Of a DNA stretch of 64,000 nt, positions 44,633 through 56,859 are shown one piece after another. Each line of letters begins with the position of its first letter. The first letter of the stretch is position 1. Under the pieces are notes generated by a model. The model did not search any database and had not been told where the DNA came from. It saw nothing but the letters and a program-made list of their open reading frames with translations. The DNA lies in NCBI GenBank assembly GCA_023213315.1, contig JAKCPI010014127.1, positions 1 to 64,000 of the forward strand, given 5' to 3'. A program made the translations under genes and the position numbers. Source of the DNA: Euborellia annulipes (taxonomy: Eukaryota > Arthropoda > Insecta > Dermaptera > Anisolabididae).

Positions 44633-45955
44633 GCACTTAAATGGATATGTCTATTGTTTAAAATGAAATAACCCTTTAATATTTATTAATTCAAACAGCC
44701 GAAATTTTGATTTTTACTTTTTACCTAAATTATTAATTTGTTTCGTCTATTTTATAAAATTTTTAAAATAAAATTTTAATTCTCCTTTTATAAAATGATC
44801 TTTTAATAATTTTTTATTATTTTTATATTTGCAATTTCAAATCAATATTGAAAAAATAATAAAATTCTCCACCTTCAAAAACATCTGTTGCTAACAAAAC
44901 GTATAAAAATAAAAAAAAAAGAACCAAATATCTCGTTATCCCTGGAAATTTTCTGAGTTTGACAAAACAAAGCGATATCAAAAATATAATAAATTTTAAT
45001 GAAAGAAAATATAAAAGAAAGGAGAAAAAAAAAGAATTCCGAACGTATGAACCTTATTTATTACATGTCAAGGAATGAACCCGGAAATCCGAAACGAATA
45101 GAGTGAAATGAACTCGATAATTTTTTTATTAAATAAAAAAAAAGGAGCATTTGTTATATGAAACATCGTTTGGGGTCTTGGAAAAAAGTATCGTAAAATA
45201 TAATCTTAAAAAAAAAAAAAAAATAGAGTATATCATTGATGTTTTAATATAAATATTGAATATTGAATTTGCATTTGGAATATAAACGACGCTATGCGAT
45301 ACTTCTTTTATTTGCTCTAGGAATCCGTATACTTACATCTTAAATCCATCCAATCTATAATGCATCAAATTCATGCTGACTGTTTAGAAATTTTACAACT
45401 GCTCGCCTTCGGCGAGTTTAAAGTTTTAAATTTCCCTCTCTAACTTAAAGTTTTAAATTTTCCTCACTGACTCAACTTCCTCTGTCTCTGTCCAGTCAGC
45501 GAGAGAGAGTGGTAAAAAGAAACATAAAACGGAAGTCACTGGCTAGCGCTCTATATTATAGTATGATAAAAATGACGGATTTGTTTGGAAAAAAATTTCT
45601 TACTAATAAATTTTTTAGAAAATTCAAGAAAAAAGTTTGATTCCCCCGCGCAAGCAAAAGTTGAAATTTTCTTAAATTTTTTTTTACGTCATTTGATTGT
45701 TTAGTTTTTTCAATTTCATAAAATTAATTAAATACACACTCATACTCAACCGAATTCTGGCCAAAATTACTTTTTATTTATTATTACTAATTGATCATCC
45801 GATATTTATGTCTAATCTTGTTTTTATTTCCATCTACTTCTTTTTATTTATTTAAGGAGAAAAGTTTGGATTAAATATTGATATAGGTGCATATTATTTA
45901 GTTTATTAAAAGAATAAACATTCCAATTTAATTTAAAGTAGGCTTATTCTCTTGC

Positions 45956-46085
45956 CTAGGCTCCAGGGTTCGCCTGGAGTCCCAAGCGAGAAAAATTTAT
46001 TTCATTTGAATTTGCTCCCAATCTTTTGAAATAAATAGTGATGGAGTCTTATTGGCTTTAGATGCCGAAAAAGACCTATAACAAA
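45956..46085 (+). mobile_element. SINE, head truncated
   Basis: CAGGGTTCGCCTGGAGTCCC retains the B-box region. The body TTTATTTCATTTGAATTTGC, and the tail TTTAGATGCCGAAAAAGACC follow. Same family as 31390-31556. Confidence 0.55.
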
Positions 46086-46694
46086 AAAGTGTTGCGTGAG
46101 TGCCTATGCACCAGGCGCTTGCTATCTTTTCCCCTACTCTCTTCTATTGTTTACTCTATGATTTATTGGTTTGAATTAATTTGTGCAAGAAATAAAAATA
46201 ATCACAAGGGTTGAAAAGAGAAAGAAGACAACCATTTTATTGGTTTGGAAAACTTTTTCCATTTGCTACCCTTGAAGTCATTTTATTGCATAAAATATTT
46301 TTCTTTTTGATCCAAAAAACAAAAAGTTTTTCCTATATAACCTATTTGATTAATAATATTTTTACACTTTTTTAATTTAATTTTTTTTTAATAAAAGATG
46401 TTTTTTGCTAGAGAATCAGTCAAAGATGGGTTCTTTAATTAAATAAAGAGGAAGTTTTTTTAAGGTAATTTTATATATACCGGTAAATTAAAAAATCTCG
46501 ATAAAAAAATATCGATAATAATTGCCATTAAAAATGATATTAAGATAATAAATAAAACTAGTCCAAGAAAGTTTTATGATTATGAAGTTGAAAAGTCTCA
46601 GAAAAATTTTGGACTCCTTATTAATATTTAAATTAAATTTTTTCTATTTAAATATTGACGAAAAAAAGGTGCAGATCTGAAAAATGTAACAGAA

Positions 46695-46810
46695 TCTTAT
46701 ATCGAATTATAAGAAAACGTTTCGGCTTTATCTTAATAATATCATTCACTCTCATAGGAACTGATGCATTATTTAAATAAAGCCGAAACGTTTTCCGATA
46801 TTGATTTATT
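46695..46810. repeat. Small foldback with GAAACGTTTTC tips
   Basis: GAAAACGTTTCGGCTTTAT and AAATAAAGCCGAAACGTTTTC are inverted around ~50 bp. The hammerhead core (CTGANGA) is absent, so only the GAAACGT half survives. Confidence 0.45.
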
Positions 46811-48177
46811 CGATATCCACTTTCCTGTCTTATTTACTTTTTTCTACTTATTTATTCGTTCTGTTTGCTATGAAATTTAGTATACAGTAACCCCTAGGAA
46901 TTTTTTATTAAAAGTTTTTGAATAAACAATGAAAAACAATTAATTGATTGTTAAGAAAAAGGACGCAAACAAATTTTTATTTTATTAATATCTTTTAAAT
47001 TTTTTTAAAATTTGTTCTTCCATTTAATCAAACGGTTCCTAAATTATTTTAGGATGAAAAAATTAACGATAAAGTGGGTAGGGTTGGGTGGGGAACAACG
47101 AATTTAGGCCTATTTGTAAATAAATAAAATAAATATTTTATTTTTTTTTTAATAATACCTGGGATAAAAAAATAATTTTATTTTAGAAATTAGCTAAAAA
47201 AAAACTGTTAGAATGATAGATATATAAAATAATCTTTCAATGTATGGATCTAAAACAAGACTGTAAAATTATACTGTATTTGTGTGTCTTTCATTAAATG
47301 TGTTTTAGGAAAAAAAAAAAAAACTCTTCCTGTTAAAATTTCATCAATTAAAATTGTAAAGAAATATATATAAACAAATAAAAGAAATTACTATTATATT
47401 AATACAATATAAAAATAATGTTGTTACGTCAGATTCAGGTGCTTTATATTTTTATGAGGCTCGAAAATAATTGGACCTGAACGACAAATGAAAGTCTATT
47501 TTGTTGATGTTTCTTACTTAAATACGTACAGTATATTAAAAAAATATATTATAAATAAATAATAAACAAGTTCCAAAAATAACGTCCCGTAAAAAATAAT
47601 TTTCTCTTAGTTTTCAAAATAATTTTTTTTTTTACTTTAAAATTTTAATTAATGACACACCCAACTGAGTGCACGTAGGTTCGATTCCCAATATCTAGTG
47701 AAATTAAGATGGCAAATTAAAATATTGATGTTAAAATATAATTTCTCAATGTAGGCCTATATAACAAAGAAGTGCCCTGAGATCCTCCTCCAGACCACAG
47801 GTGTAAAACCTAAGTATATATCCCCACCAAGAAGATTCGTGTTCTAATCATACTTTGGAGGAAGGCGAAGGAAACTTACTATACGTCACTCTCTTGCATA
47901 AAGTTCTTATTGAATTTTATTAAAATTTTTCATTTTTACGCTTTTTTAAATTTATTTACTATTATTCTTATATATTATTTTTGGAACTAAAATATATTCT
48001 TCCTAAATATGTAGTAAAAATAATAAAATCATTATATCAGCTTTTCAAAAATATTTTACGTATCCAGATCAAGTCTTTATTAATTAGTAAGAAATCATAT
48101 CAGATTTGGATCCGTGAAGAAAATTCATATAAATAATGATTATTTATTTATTTATTTTAATATTTATTTGATAGGCA

Positions 48178-49033
48178 CAGGGCCGGCTCTAAGCAAAAGA
48201 AAACCAAGCAACTACTTGGAGCGACAAATGTTTAGGGGCGGCATTTTGCATTTGGTTTATTAATTGCTATTATGGGAGTTTTAGACCACATTTTGTATTA
48301 ATTATTTATAAAATACTGTACAACGTTCGACTAGGCCTACTTATTTTGCGGTGGTTTTCAAGTAGGCCTACTGTGCATTTGCTACTACTCAAGTGAACTG
48401 ACTTATTAATTGCAATAAAAATGTTTTCGGGTGTGGTGAGGTAGGGAGATTTGGACAATTGAGGTGATTACCCTCCCCCACCCCCCCCCCTTCTCGCAAA
48501 TGAATAAATTTTTTTATAATTACTAGCAGCATTTAAATTTAAAATATTAATTCTAAATTTCTTTCTCCATTTTATTTGTGCCCAGGTGTTTGTTATATTT
48601 TTTTTGCCATCTGTAGAATTTAATTTTATTTATAAATTTTAAATATCATTTATTCATAATATACAGTATAAATACAATGGAGAATTGGAGGTATCAGCCA
48701 AATCGGGATTGTCCAGGTTAACAAATATACAATGTTACCTCCAATTCTCCATTGTAATCACATCACAGCCACAACCTCAATATCATCTACAGTATAAATA
48801 TTTAAAAAAATCACCAAATTATGATAATTGAATAATAACTTATATGAATTTTATAAAAACTCGCCATCTGCCGGGTTCGAGAGGTTAGTGACAAATTTCA
48901 ATATTGATAACTTTTAAAGTCAAGGGATATGTACTCGGATCCGAGGCTCTCTGATAAATATTTATTTGTCATTAATCATACTCTAACCTTCTAGCCGAAA
49001 AAATATCTTAATAAAAGGCTCGGGCCGGCCCTG
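48178..49033. mobile_element. hAT-type element, CAGGGCCGGC ends
   Basis: Ends CAGGGCCGGCTCT and GGGCCGGCCCTG are inverted. Flanking 8-mers GATAGGCA and GATACCCA agree at six positions. A hairpin (about 48675-48756, CAATGGAGAATTGGAGGTA and its complement) and a block like 20700-20745 lie inside. There is no transposase. Confidence 0.7.
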
Positions 49034-50248
49034 GATACCCAAAATATATTTTGTTAATAGCTGATATATTCTATGCAAATCTAATATGTTAAATTTTTAT
49101 ATTTTAGAATAGATTGACTAGTATATATAGAGATATATAAAATAAGAAATGGATGACCAAAAACAATTTCCTCCAATTTACTAACTAACTCATCATATTT
49201 ATTCTAGTTGTAAAATTTGTTTAAAAAAAATTATTTTTTGTAAGAGCAAGATGATCGGCCTGAAGAAAAAAATAAATAAATAATCAGACAATATACAAAA
49301 TTATTTTATAATAATATTTATTTTGATTTCAGATTTATTTCAAAGAATGATAATAAGATGAGAAGAATATTAAAAAATATGTAGGATATAGGTAGGAGAA
49401 AGTAATAAGAGTGTGATAAAAAATTTAGAATTTTTATAATGTGAACAAGAAAAGAAAAAAATATTTTCATGAATATTGTAAATAATAAAATAAATTGTAG
49501 AACTCTGATTATTTTTTATGCGAGAAATTATAATATTATTGTAATTTTATGGAATTGTCTAGTAAGTATTTATATCATATATTTATATATAATATACCAG
49601 GTATAGCTAAAATAAATATTATTTTTTTAAATCAGGGACCAGAATAATTTGGAATTATTTTCTGGGATATAACAAGATTCTCTTTTTTTTTCTAGTACTT
49701 TTTATTTTCAATATTCGCCGATCTTCTTGCTAAAATCTTTTAAAGAATCCATCAGAAAAAAAAATGTTAAGGAAGAAGTTTTTAATGTTCCATCAGTGGC
49801 TTTTAGAAAGATGACATCTATCAAATGAAAATATCAAATAAATAAAATTTGTGGCGTTACAAATTATTTATTTATTTCATATCCTGATTTTAATCATTTT
49901 TTTATTTTTTTATTTAAGACAGGTAGGTATATTTTTGCTCTCAAACCTTTTATATTATAGTACAATAATTAGTATAGTATTTTATTACACCCAGAATCTA
50001 AATATATGTTGACACAAAAATCTGGTGCAACCAGTCACACCAGATTTTTATATTTAGCTGAGAGAAAATAATTTCGTAGTTAATATACCATTGGTAAATA
50101 ATAAATACATTCCATTATTCACTGAATTGATAACCTATGTATTTAGTATGCCTAGGTAAAATATTAGGATAAATTTATTTATTTATAAATGAATAAAAAT
50201 AATTTAAGCTAAAAGAATGGGTTTAATTATTAATTTATTTTAATTATA

Positions 50249-50650
50249 ATGGCGCTCCGATTAAACCCGACGCCCACCCTTCCCGTTGTAGCAAAAGTCC
50301 TAGTGGGTACTTTTTTAATAATCGCTTCAGAACCGATAAAGACCATGGTGAGGGGAAAGAGAGAGATGGAATTTGGAATACGTCATCATCCCCTCTCTCC
50401 ATTCTATTTGCAGAAACTCAATCTCCAGCTGAAATTCATCTTCATCTATTTTGATTGGTCAAGATCCTACCTTCCAAAGAGCCCTATTCTCTTAATAGGG
50501 AGATGCACAACGCCCCCTGGTTCAGTGGTCAAGCTGACTCCGTACTGATTACATCATTTCCGCGTTAGTTTGTGTCAGTGTATATATCCAACATGGCGCC
50601 CACCTGATGGCACGATGCTGTTCCTTTGGCTTTCCACCTTAGTTTTAAAG
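50249..50650. promoter_or_regulatory. GC-richer island, possible promoter and first exon
   Basis: It stands out from AT-rich surroundings. It holds TTGATTGGTC (an inverted CCAAT box), TTACATCATTTCC (a CRE/ATF-like word in reverse), TTCAGTGG and TGTCAGTG initiator-like words, and ATGGCGCCCACCTGA, a four-codon ORF. TTTTAAAG|GTATTT at 50651 would be a donor. An initiator plus short leader exon on + is possible; transcription on - is equally possible. The 99-codon frame from 50249 has no recognisable domain. Confidence 0.3.
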
Positions 50651-51743
50651 GTATTTTACATTTTATTTTCAAATCGTTGATTAAATTTAAATAAAATAAG
50701 ATAAATAAGCAAACTGAAATATATTTTATAATTAATATTTTACATTTATATGTACAAATATTATTTAACATTCGATTGATCTGCCAAGCTCTACGCTCTC
50801 ATTTTTTCTACAAAGAATATAAAAAATAACAATCGGGATTTTTCGTTAACTAATTATTTCATTAACTTAAATTATTAGACATATTATTAATATTAATGAA
50901 AGCCCTCTTCGGTCTATTACTTAATGTTTACCGGCTTACGAAAATCCCATCCTGTAACCAAAATTGCTAATAGGTGCCATAGTAGATCTCCCTACCAGTG
51001 TTATCTCTACTGTCCATATTTATTTTAAAACATCTTTTTTCTAAAATTCTCTCTCTTTTGATAGTGGACTATTCTCTCTCTCTTATTTCTCTTGCCGACT
51101 CTCTCCTCACAGAATTTATTCCCAATTTACTATTTAGTCTTTCCTTCGTATAATATATTTTTTATACTAGAATATAAAACCCGGACAAAACTTGTTCAGA
51201 CAAGTAGAACCTCCCTATTCAATACATACCCGAATATTTTAAATTCTTTTAAAAAATAGTAATATATTTTTTCAAGACATTTTCACGATAAACTCGCATT
51301 AAATTTTATTTTAAATATTCATTTAGTATTATTAGATATAGGCCAAGATATCCGAGTTTTGAGAGCATAATCAGAATGTCTTTGCTATGTCATTACCATA
51401 GATTGTAATGGAGATTATTTTTTGATAATTTATAAGATTAATAGAAGTTCTTAAATTTTTACTGATATTGTGATCTAGAGTAGGGCCTATATGCCAAAAA
51501 AGATTTATTTTCCTCAGCTAGACCCCACCTCCACTCGCAGAGCATTAGAGGAGAGAATTCGCAACCAGGCGAGAGAGAAATGCATAGGCCATAGTAGAAT
51601 ACTCTCTGTCTGTACGAGAGAACTGACCTGCTCAATATCTATCCCCTCCACTCGCTTCACTCTTCCCCTTAAAATCTTCTGACCGATTAGAGTTCTTTTT
51701 CTAATGCGGGCTCGCTCTCTGTAGGCCTACACACCATTAATAC

Positions 51744-52005
51744 CAAGGGCGGATACAAGGGGGGCGGTAAAGGGGTAATTACCCTCCCCCCCCGAGATTT
51801 GAAAAAAATACCTTTTTTTCGCAAAAAATTTATTTTTAATGTAAAAAAAATTAATTAATACTTAAAAATTTAATTTTTATTTATATTCTGCCAAACAAGT
51901 ACAGAATGCGCCTTTAAATTACCGAAATTAAGAAAAAATAGTGTGCTGTGCGACGAGTCACACCAGATCACCCCCCCCCGAGAAACACCTCTGGATCCGC
52001 CCTTG
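51744..52005. mobile_element. hAT-type MITE (CAAGGGCGGAT), intact
   Basis: Ends CAAGGGCGGATAC and GGATCCGCCCTTG are flanked by the perfect 8-bp duplication ATTAATAC (51736-51743, 52006-52013). It is the uninterrupted, inverted relative of 37660-38243. Part of the family A hairpin (GTGCTGTGCGACGAGTCAC) is built into its right side. Confidence 0.9.
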
Positions 52006-52222
52006 ATTAATACACCCCATACTACAATGCTACTAACCAGCCCTCTGGCTTTTTTACACTATCTTCGGGTTTCCTTTTATAAATTTGAATTTAGAGACCA
52101 ACGTTGGTAAATGAAAGAAGACAACTTTTTAATTTTACATTTTCTAGTCTCACATGAGTTTTATTTGATAATTATGCCATTTTTAGAATATTTAACTAGC
52201 TTGCTAATAAAGAAAATATATA

Positions 52223-52460
52223 CGGTATTTTTTTTTTTTCAATTTTTAAGAAAAATTAGTCTTTTCGGTAGCTAAAGCCATTTAGACTGATAATCTTAAT
52301 GACGATATTTATAAGGTCCAGACACATTTATTTATATAATTTGATTTTTAAATGATTTACATAAATATTCATCGGACAGCCTTGGAATCCGAACCCGCAT
52401 CCTTTCCATTTCATCCTTCCATTTTTTTTTTTTTTTCTGCAACTGAGGCCATTTAGGGGT
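52223..52460 (-). mobile_element. SINE, minus strand, diverged
   Basis: A T-run at the left, then AGTCTTTTCGGTAGCTAAAG, CATCGGACAGCCTTGGAATC and CGAACCCGCATCC. This is the reverse of the SINE at 59331-59516 with a decayed tRNA-like head. Confidence 0.5.
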
Positions 52461-52565
52461 TACAACTCATTATATTTAATTTTTAATATACCGATGGTTA
52501 TCGAGGGACGTTCCACACACTGATTCCTCACGGTTACCCACCCAGGTTTCGACGCGTTTGGCATT

Positions 52566-53190
52566 GCTTATTGTTCCGTACATAATTCAAGATGTAAAAT
52601 TTATGAATATAGAAAAATATTTATATTTTGTTACCAGGGCAATTATCTTATCTTTACTATAAAGTACAAGAATAAAGTGTGCTTCAAAGAATTTTTTAGA
52701 GCAAATGAGGAGATACATACATTTTTTTTTTTTTTAGAAAAAAACATTCACGCTTTTTTTTCTCATTCACACAGTCTTTTCGGCAACTTAGGCCATTTAA
52801 GACTTTAAACGATACCCATTATTGATTAATGTACATATTGGGGTCCAGGCATTCTTATTTAAGCCATTTGGTATCCAAATGCCTTAAATAAAATCATCGG
52901 ACTGCCTGGGGTCCGAACCCGCGATGCGTCGCTTCTTCGGTCGCGACGTTCGGTATAGAAGGTAGACACTCTACCAATTACTACCAAGCCCCGCGGGCGA
53001 GATACATTTTAAAAAGCATCTAAAAAATTATTTAAAAAAAATTTTAATCAAAATTGTTAAAGTCACTTTTGAGAAAATCCAAAAATACTAAAAAAGTACG
53101 TCAGTAAAGTACTAGTACTGTTTGTCCGATTTTATTTAAAAGCTTCGTGTTCCCTTGCTAGGCGCCACGGCTAGTTTACCGGTATATAAA
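52566..53190 (-). mobile_element. Family A repeat interrupted by a SINE
   Basis: CAAGATGTAAAATTTATGAAT through GCAAATGAGGAGATACATA, then after the SINE GAGATACATTTTAAAAAGCAT to GTCCGATTTTATTTAAAAGC. Both hairpins are missing. Confidence 0.6.
52719..52998 (-). mobile_element. tRNA-derived SINE with target duplication
   Basis: It is flanked by the 9-bp repeat GAGATACAT (52710-52718, 52999-53007). On the minus strand it has a tRNA-like head (GGGGCTTGGTAGTAATTGGT as A-box region, GGTTCGGACCCC as B-box), the body AGTCCGATGATTTTATTTAAG, and an A-rich tail (T-run at 52721-52735). This is a clean LINE-type retroposition into a family A copy. Confidence 0.75.
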
Positions 53191-53339
53191 ATTGACTAGA
53201 GCAAAAAAGGTAAATCACACCTAACTAAAAGAAACGAAAATCGCCGAAAAAACTAAAAAAAAAAAAAAAAGAAAAACCCATTAAAAAAACCGGGTTTTTT
53301 CCAGCTCTGTTCGTGTGTGTGTTCAAATCTATTTCGACA

Positions 53340-53450
53340 CAAAAAAAATCTGGTAAACAAGTACAAAATGCAACTTCAAATTACAAAAAATAAGAGAAAG
53401 TTTTGTGTACTGTGGGACCAGCCCCCCGAAATCTCCTCTGGATCCGCCCT
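53340..53450. mobile_element. Truncated CAAGGGCGGAT-type MITE
   Basis: GTAAACAAGTACAAAATGC through CTCTGGATCCGCCCTTG matches the right half of 51744-52005. The left end is missing. Confidence 0.6.
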
Positions 53451-54309
53451 TGGCCGAGATTTTTAATTAATAAAATGGAGAAAAAAAGTAAAATATTTAT
53501 TTTCAATTACATAATTGTTTGAGCAAATAATACCGTTTCAATTAATTATTGATAATATCATCCGGCCTTGATTGCACAGGGGTCGAAAGATAAATAAAGA
53601 GGAAGGAGAAGGGAAATGGGATGCTTCAAATGCCAAGGTATCTTCACTTCTCTCAGCATCCCGTTGTCTCTTGGTTATATAACAAATACTTGAAATTATT
53701 ATATTATTAATAAGTATCTCTCATCATCCAAGCAAATCAAATTGATTTGTTTCCCGTTTTCATTGCACTTGAGATCATTTTGTTCGTTTATTTGCTTTTT
53801 TTTTTTTATTTTTATATTTTTAAGTCCTGTTATATCGAAAAGAATAAAAAAAAGGGCAATTATTTTTTTTATTTCATTCTTTAAAAATGACGATTGAATG
53901 AACATTTATTTCTTATTTGGTACAATTGAGAGAGAAAATTATCCCAGGCTCAAAATTATACTCTTTTAAAAAATTATAAATTTTTTTATACTAATTAATT
54001 GAGATATAACTTATGTTAGAGTTAGAACTCTATAACCTGAAATCAGAGATTAATTGAAGCATGAAATTTCGAATATTATTTCTAAGCTAATATAGGGGTC
54101 AGAGTTATGGGTGCTAAACAGTGTTATAAAAATTAAACATTCAGTGATTACCAGGAAAATATCTAGACTTCACCCAGCCATGACATCAATTTTAACTAAA
54201 TAAAATAATAGGCCTAATTAAAAATCATTATTTGCGAGTATTATTAATGGAGGAATTTATTTGTCAAGGATTGCCATACTGATTTTATTATTATTTCAAT
54301 ATTATTTAT

Positions 54310-54710
54310 TAGAAACCGATCGAATATTCGGTTTCGGTTACGGTTTCGGCCAGTTTCGGCCAAAAATCATGGTTTCGGCCGTAGTTTCGGCCAAAAAGTG
54401 GCCGAACCTTTCGGCCGGCCGAAATCAGAGTCTGAAAAAATGGGATGAGACTCGCATGCAAAAAAAAAAAAAAAAAAGGTCAAATAATTTGCTCTTGAGG
54501 GAGAAAAAAATTTTAGTCTCCCTAAAAAAAAGGTAAAATGATTTTCACGGAGGGAAAAAAAAAAATTCAAAAAAAAAAAAGTAAAATGAAAAAAAAATTT
54601 TTATAGGAAATACAAGTTTCGGTTTCGGTTACGGTTTCGGCCGAAACTAAGGTTGAGGCCGAATATTCGGTTTCGGTTTCGGCTGAAAATCTTGTTTCGG
54701 TCGGACCCTA
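54310..54710. mobile_element. hAT-type MITE with TTTCGG word arms, copy 2
   Basis: Same structure as 14314-14719, starting TAGAAACCGATCG, with its own perfect 8-bp duplication TTATTTAT (54302-54309, 54711-54718). One TTTCGG unit is lost from the left arm, which shows copy-number change of the word. Confidence 0.9.
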
Positions 54711-55175
54711 TTATTTATTAAAAAAAAACATGTTTAACTAGTATTTTATTTTAATCCATAATCCCCTGTTTTATCTACAATCACAGGCTCATTCACTTAT
54801 ATGAGTGCGATGTACATGAACCGGCAAACCCGGATTCTTCTTTGATTTCACTCACCTTTTCATTAGGAGGCATTCTTTTAGAAAAATTTCATAGCTGTGA
54901 CAGGAAAATAACTAACTTTTGATCCCTAGAAATTTTATTTAATCAATTTTAAAAAAAATCATTTGATCACGAGGAATTGAAAGCTTATCAACATTTTTTA
55001 AATATATATGTATATTTATGATTTCCTCCCACCTTCCCCTCCCTCTACCCTTGAAGACTGAAAAAAATTATGTTTAATAAAATTAATGTATCTTATGTGA
55101 ATATTTTGTCTCCCTAGATGATTATTTTCATTTCAAATATTTTTTCTATTTTTAATTTAATAAAATTCAACAATC

Positions 55176-55412
55176 AGTCATTCGGGAATGTTCGGTTTGA
55201 TTCGGGTTTATTCGTCGGAGGCGTGGGGGAGGGGGCGCCGTCGCCGCCCAGCGCCATCTTCTCTGTATTGAATGCCCTAAGGTGCCGTCTCAGAAGGTGT
55301 CATGGCATCCATCCATCAATCCACTCAGTCACTAAGCAATGTCTTCATTCAAATTCATCCGAATCATCCTCCTCCGATGTTGTTCATTCTCTGCTTCTTT
55401 GCTTTACTTGAG
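55176..55412 (+). other. Probable 5' exon of a downstream gene
   Basis: An initiator-like ATCAGTCATT (A at 55176) opens a GC-richer stretch containing GGGGGCGCCGTCGCCGCC, ending in CTTGAG|GTATCT (donor at 55413). A frame from ATG 55302 is open for 37 codons to the donor in phase 0. The island stands out from its AT-rich neighbourhood and is non-repetitive. I infer a transcription start and leader exon; the main coding part would lie beyond the window. Confidence 0.45.
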
Positions 55413-56815
55413 GTATCTTGTTTATTTTATTCTCTTTATTATATACGATTATTTATTTTATAAAGAGAGAGAGAGAGAGAATTGTTTTCATTAATCGCAT
55501 TCACTCTCTCCCATTCTTGAAAGAAGGCAACAAACAGAGTACAGTTAGATTCAAAAACAAGTCGATTTTTTTCTAGAAAGCTCTTTCGTTTTGTTAAATT
55601 GCTTCTGGCTGTTCTCGTTAATAAATTATATCAATAATAAAAAATAAAAACAGTTTCAGAGAGAGGCCTATTATTAAAACACAACCTTTCGATTGAAAGG
55701 TTTAATTGACAAGCATCATCCCTTTGGTCCCCCTCATTTCCCCTCGCCTCTCCTTAATCATGGGCAGGATTTTCAGATAGCAACTTAATATATTTTTGAA
55801 CATTTTACTAAAATAAATATAAAATATAAAATATGCTTGGAGTATTACGTCATTCTACTAGAATGCAAGGCCCTGGTGCCTGTCCATCTCGGCAACCCAT
55901 TTTTCTGGCCAAATTTTTCAGGCAAAATAAATAAAAAAAAAAACAAACCATTTTTTCTCCGAAACAAGACAGAAACAAATAAAAAAAAAAAAAAAAAAAA
56001 AAAAAAATTATTTTCTATTTTTATTATATTCATCAAATTAATAAAAAAATATGGGGATTGACTTCCCCGAGACTTTCTCGTATATTCTTTTGGAATTACG
56101 TCTGGGTGTGTGTGTAAACACGATTGCTTAAAAACCAAAGCAGCTAGATCGATGAAATTTGGTATATGCTCCTTACACTAAAATTGTAGATTTCTATCAA
56201 CTTTTGGAGTAAATACGTCACTTGGAAGTAGTACTTTACTTAAAAAGTTTTTTCAAAAATTTTGAAATTTTCAATTTTTTTTGTTATATTATGATAAAAT
56301 ACTCTATTTTAAAAAGTTTTTATTCTTTGACATTTTTTCGAAAACTGAATAGTTTTTAAAATAATCAAAGAAGAAATAGAAAATTTTCGTTAATTTTGAT
56401 AAAAAATCAAAACAAAATCATACAGGTGTCATTAAAAAAAGGTTAAATATAAACAAATTCATTTGTTTCACAAATTCATTTGTTTATATTTACCCTTTTT
56501 TTAATGACACCTGTATGATTTTGTTTTGATTTTTTATCAAAATTAACGAAAATTTTCTATTTCTTCTTTGATTATTTTAAAAACTATTCAGTTTTCGAAA
56601 AAATGTCAAAGAATAAAAACTTTTTAAAATAGAGTATTTTATCATAATATAACAAAAAAAATTGAAAATTTCAAAATTTTGAAAAAACTTTTTAAGTAAA
56701 GTACTACTTCCAAGTGACGTATTTACTCCAAAAGTTGATAGAAATCTACAATTTTAGTGTAAGGAGCATATACCAAATTTCATCGATCTAGCTGCTATGG
56801 TTTTTAAGCAATCGT

Positions 56816-56859
<44 letters not shown>

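Noticed and set aside
49961..50050. Independent small hairpin RNA gene
   Set aside because: The CTGGTG...CACCAG hairpin at 50018-50048 is a minimal remnant of the family A hairpin found many times in the window.
52900..53000. Functional tRNA gene
   Set aside because: A- and B-box-like words are present but the fold is incomplete, and the block heads a SINE with A-tail and target duplication.
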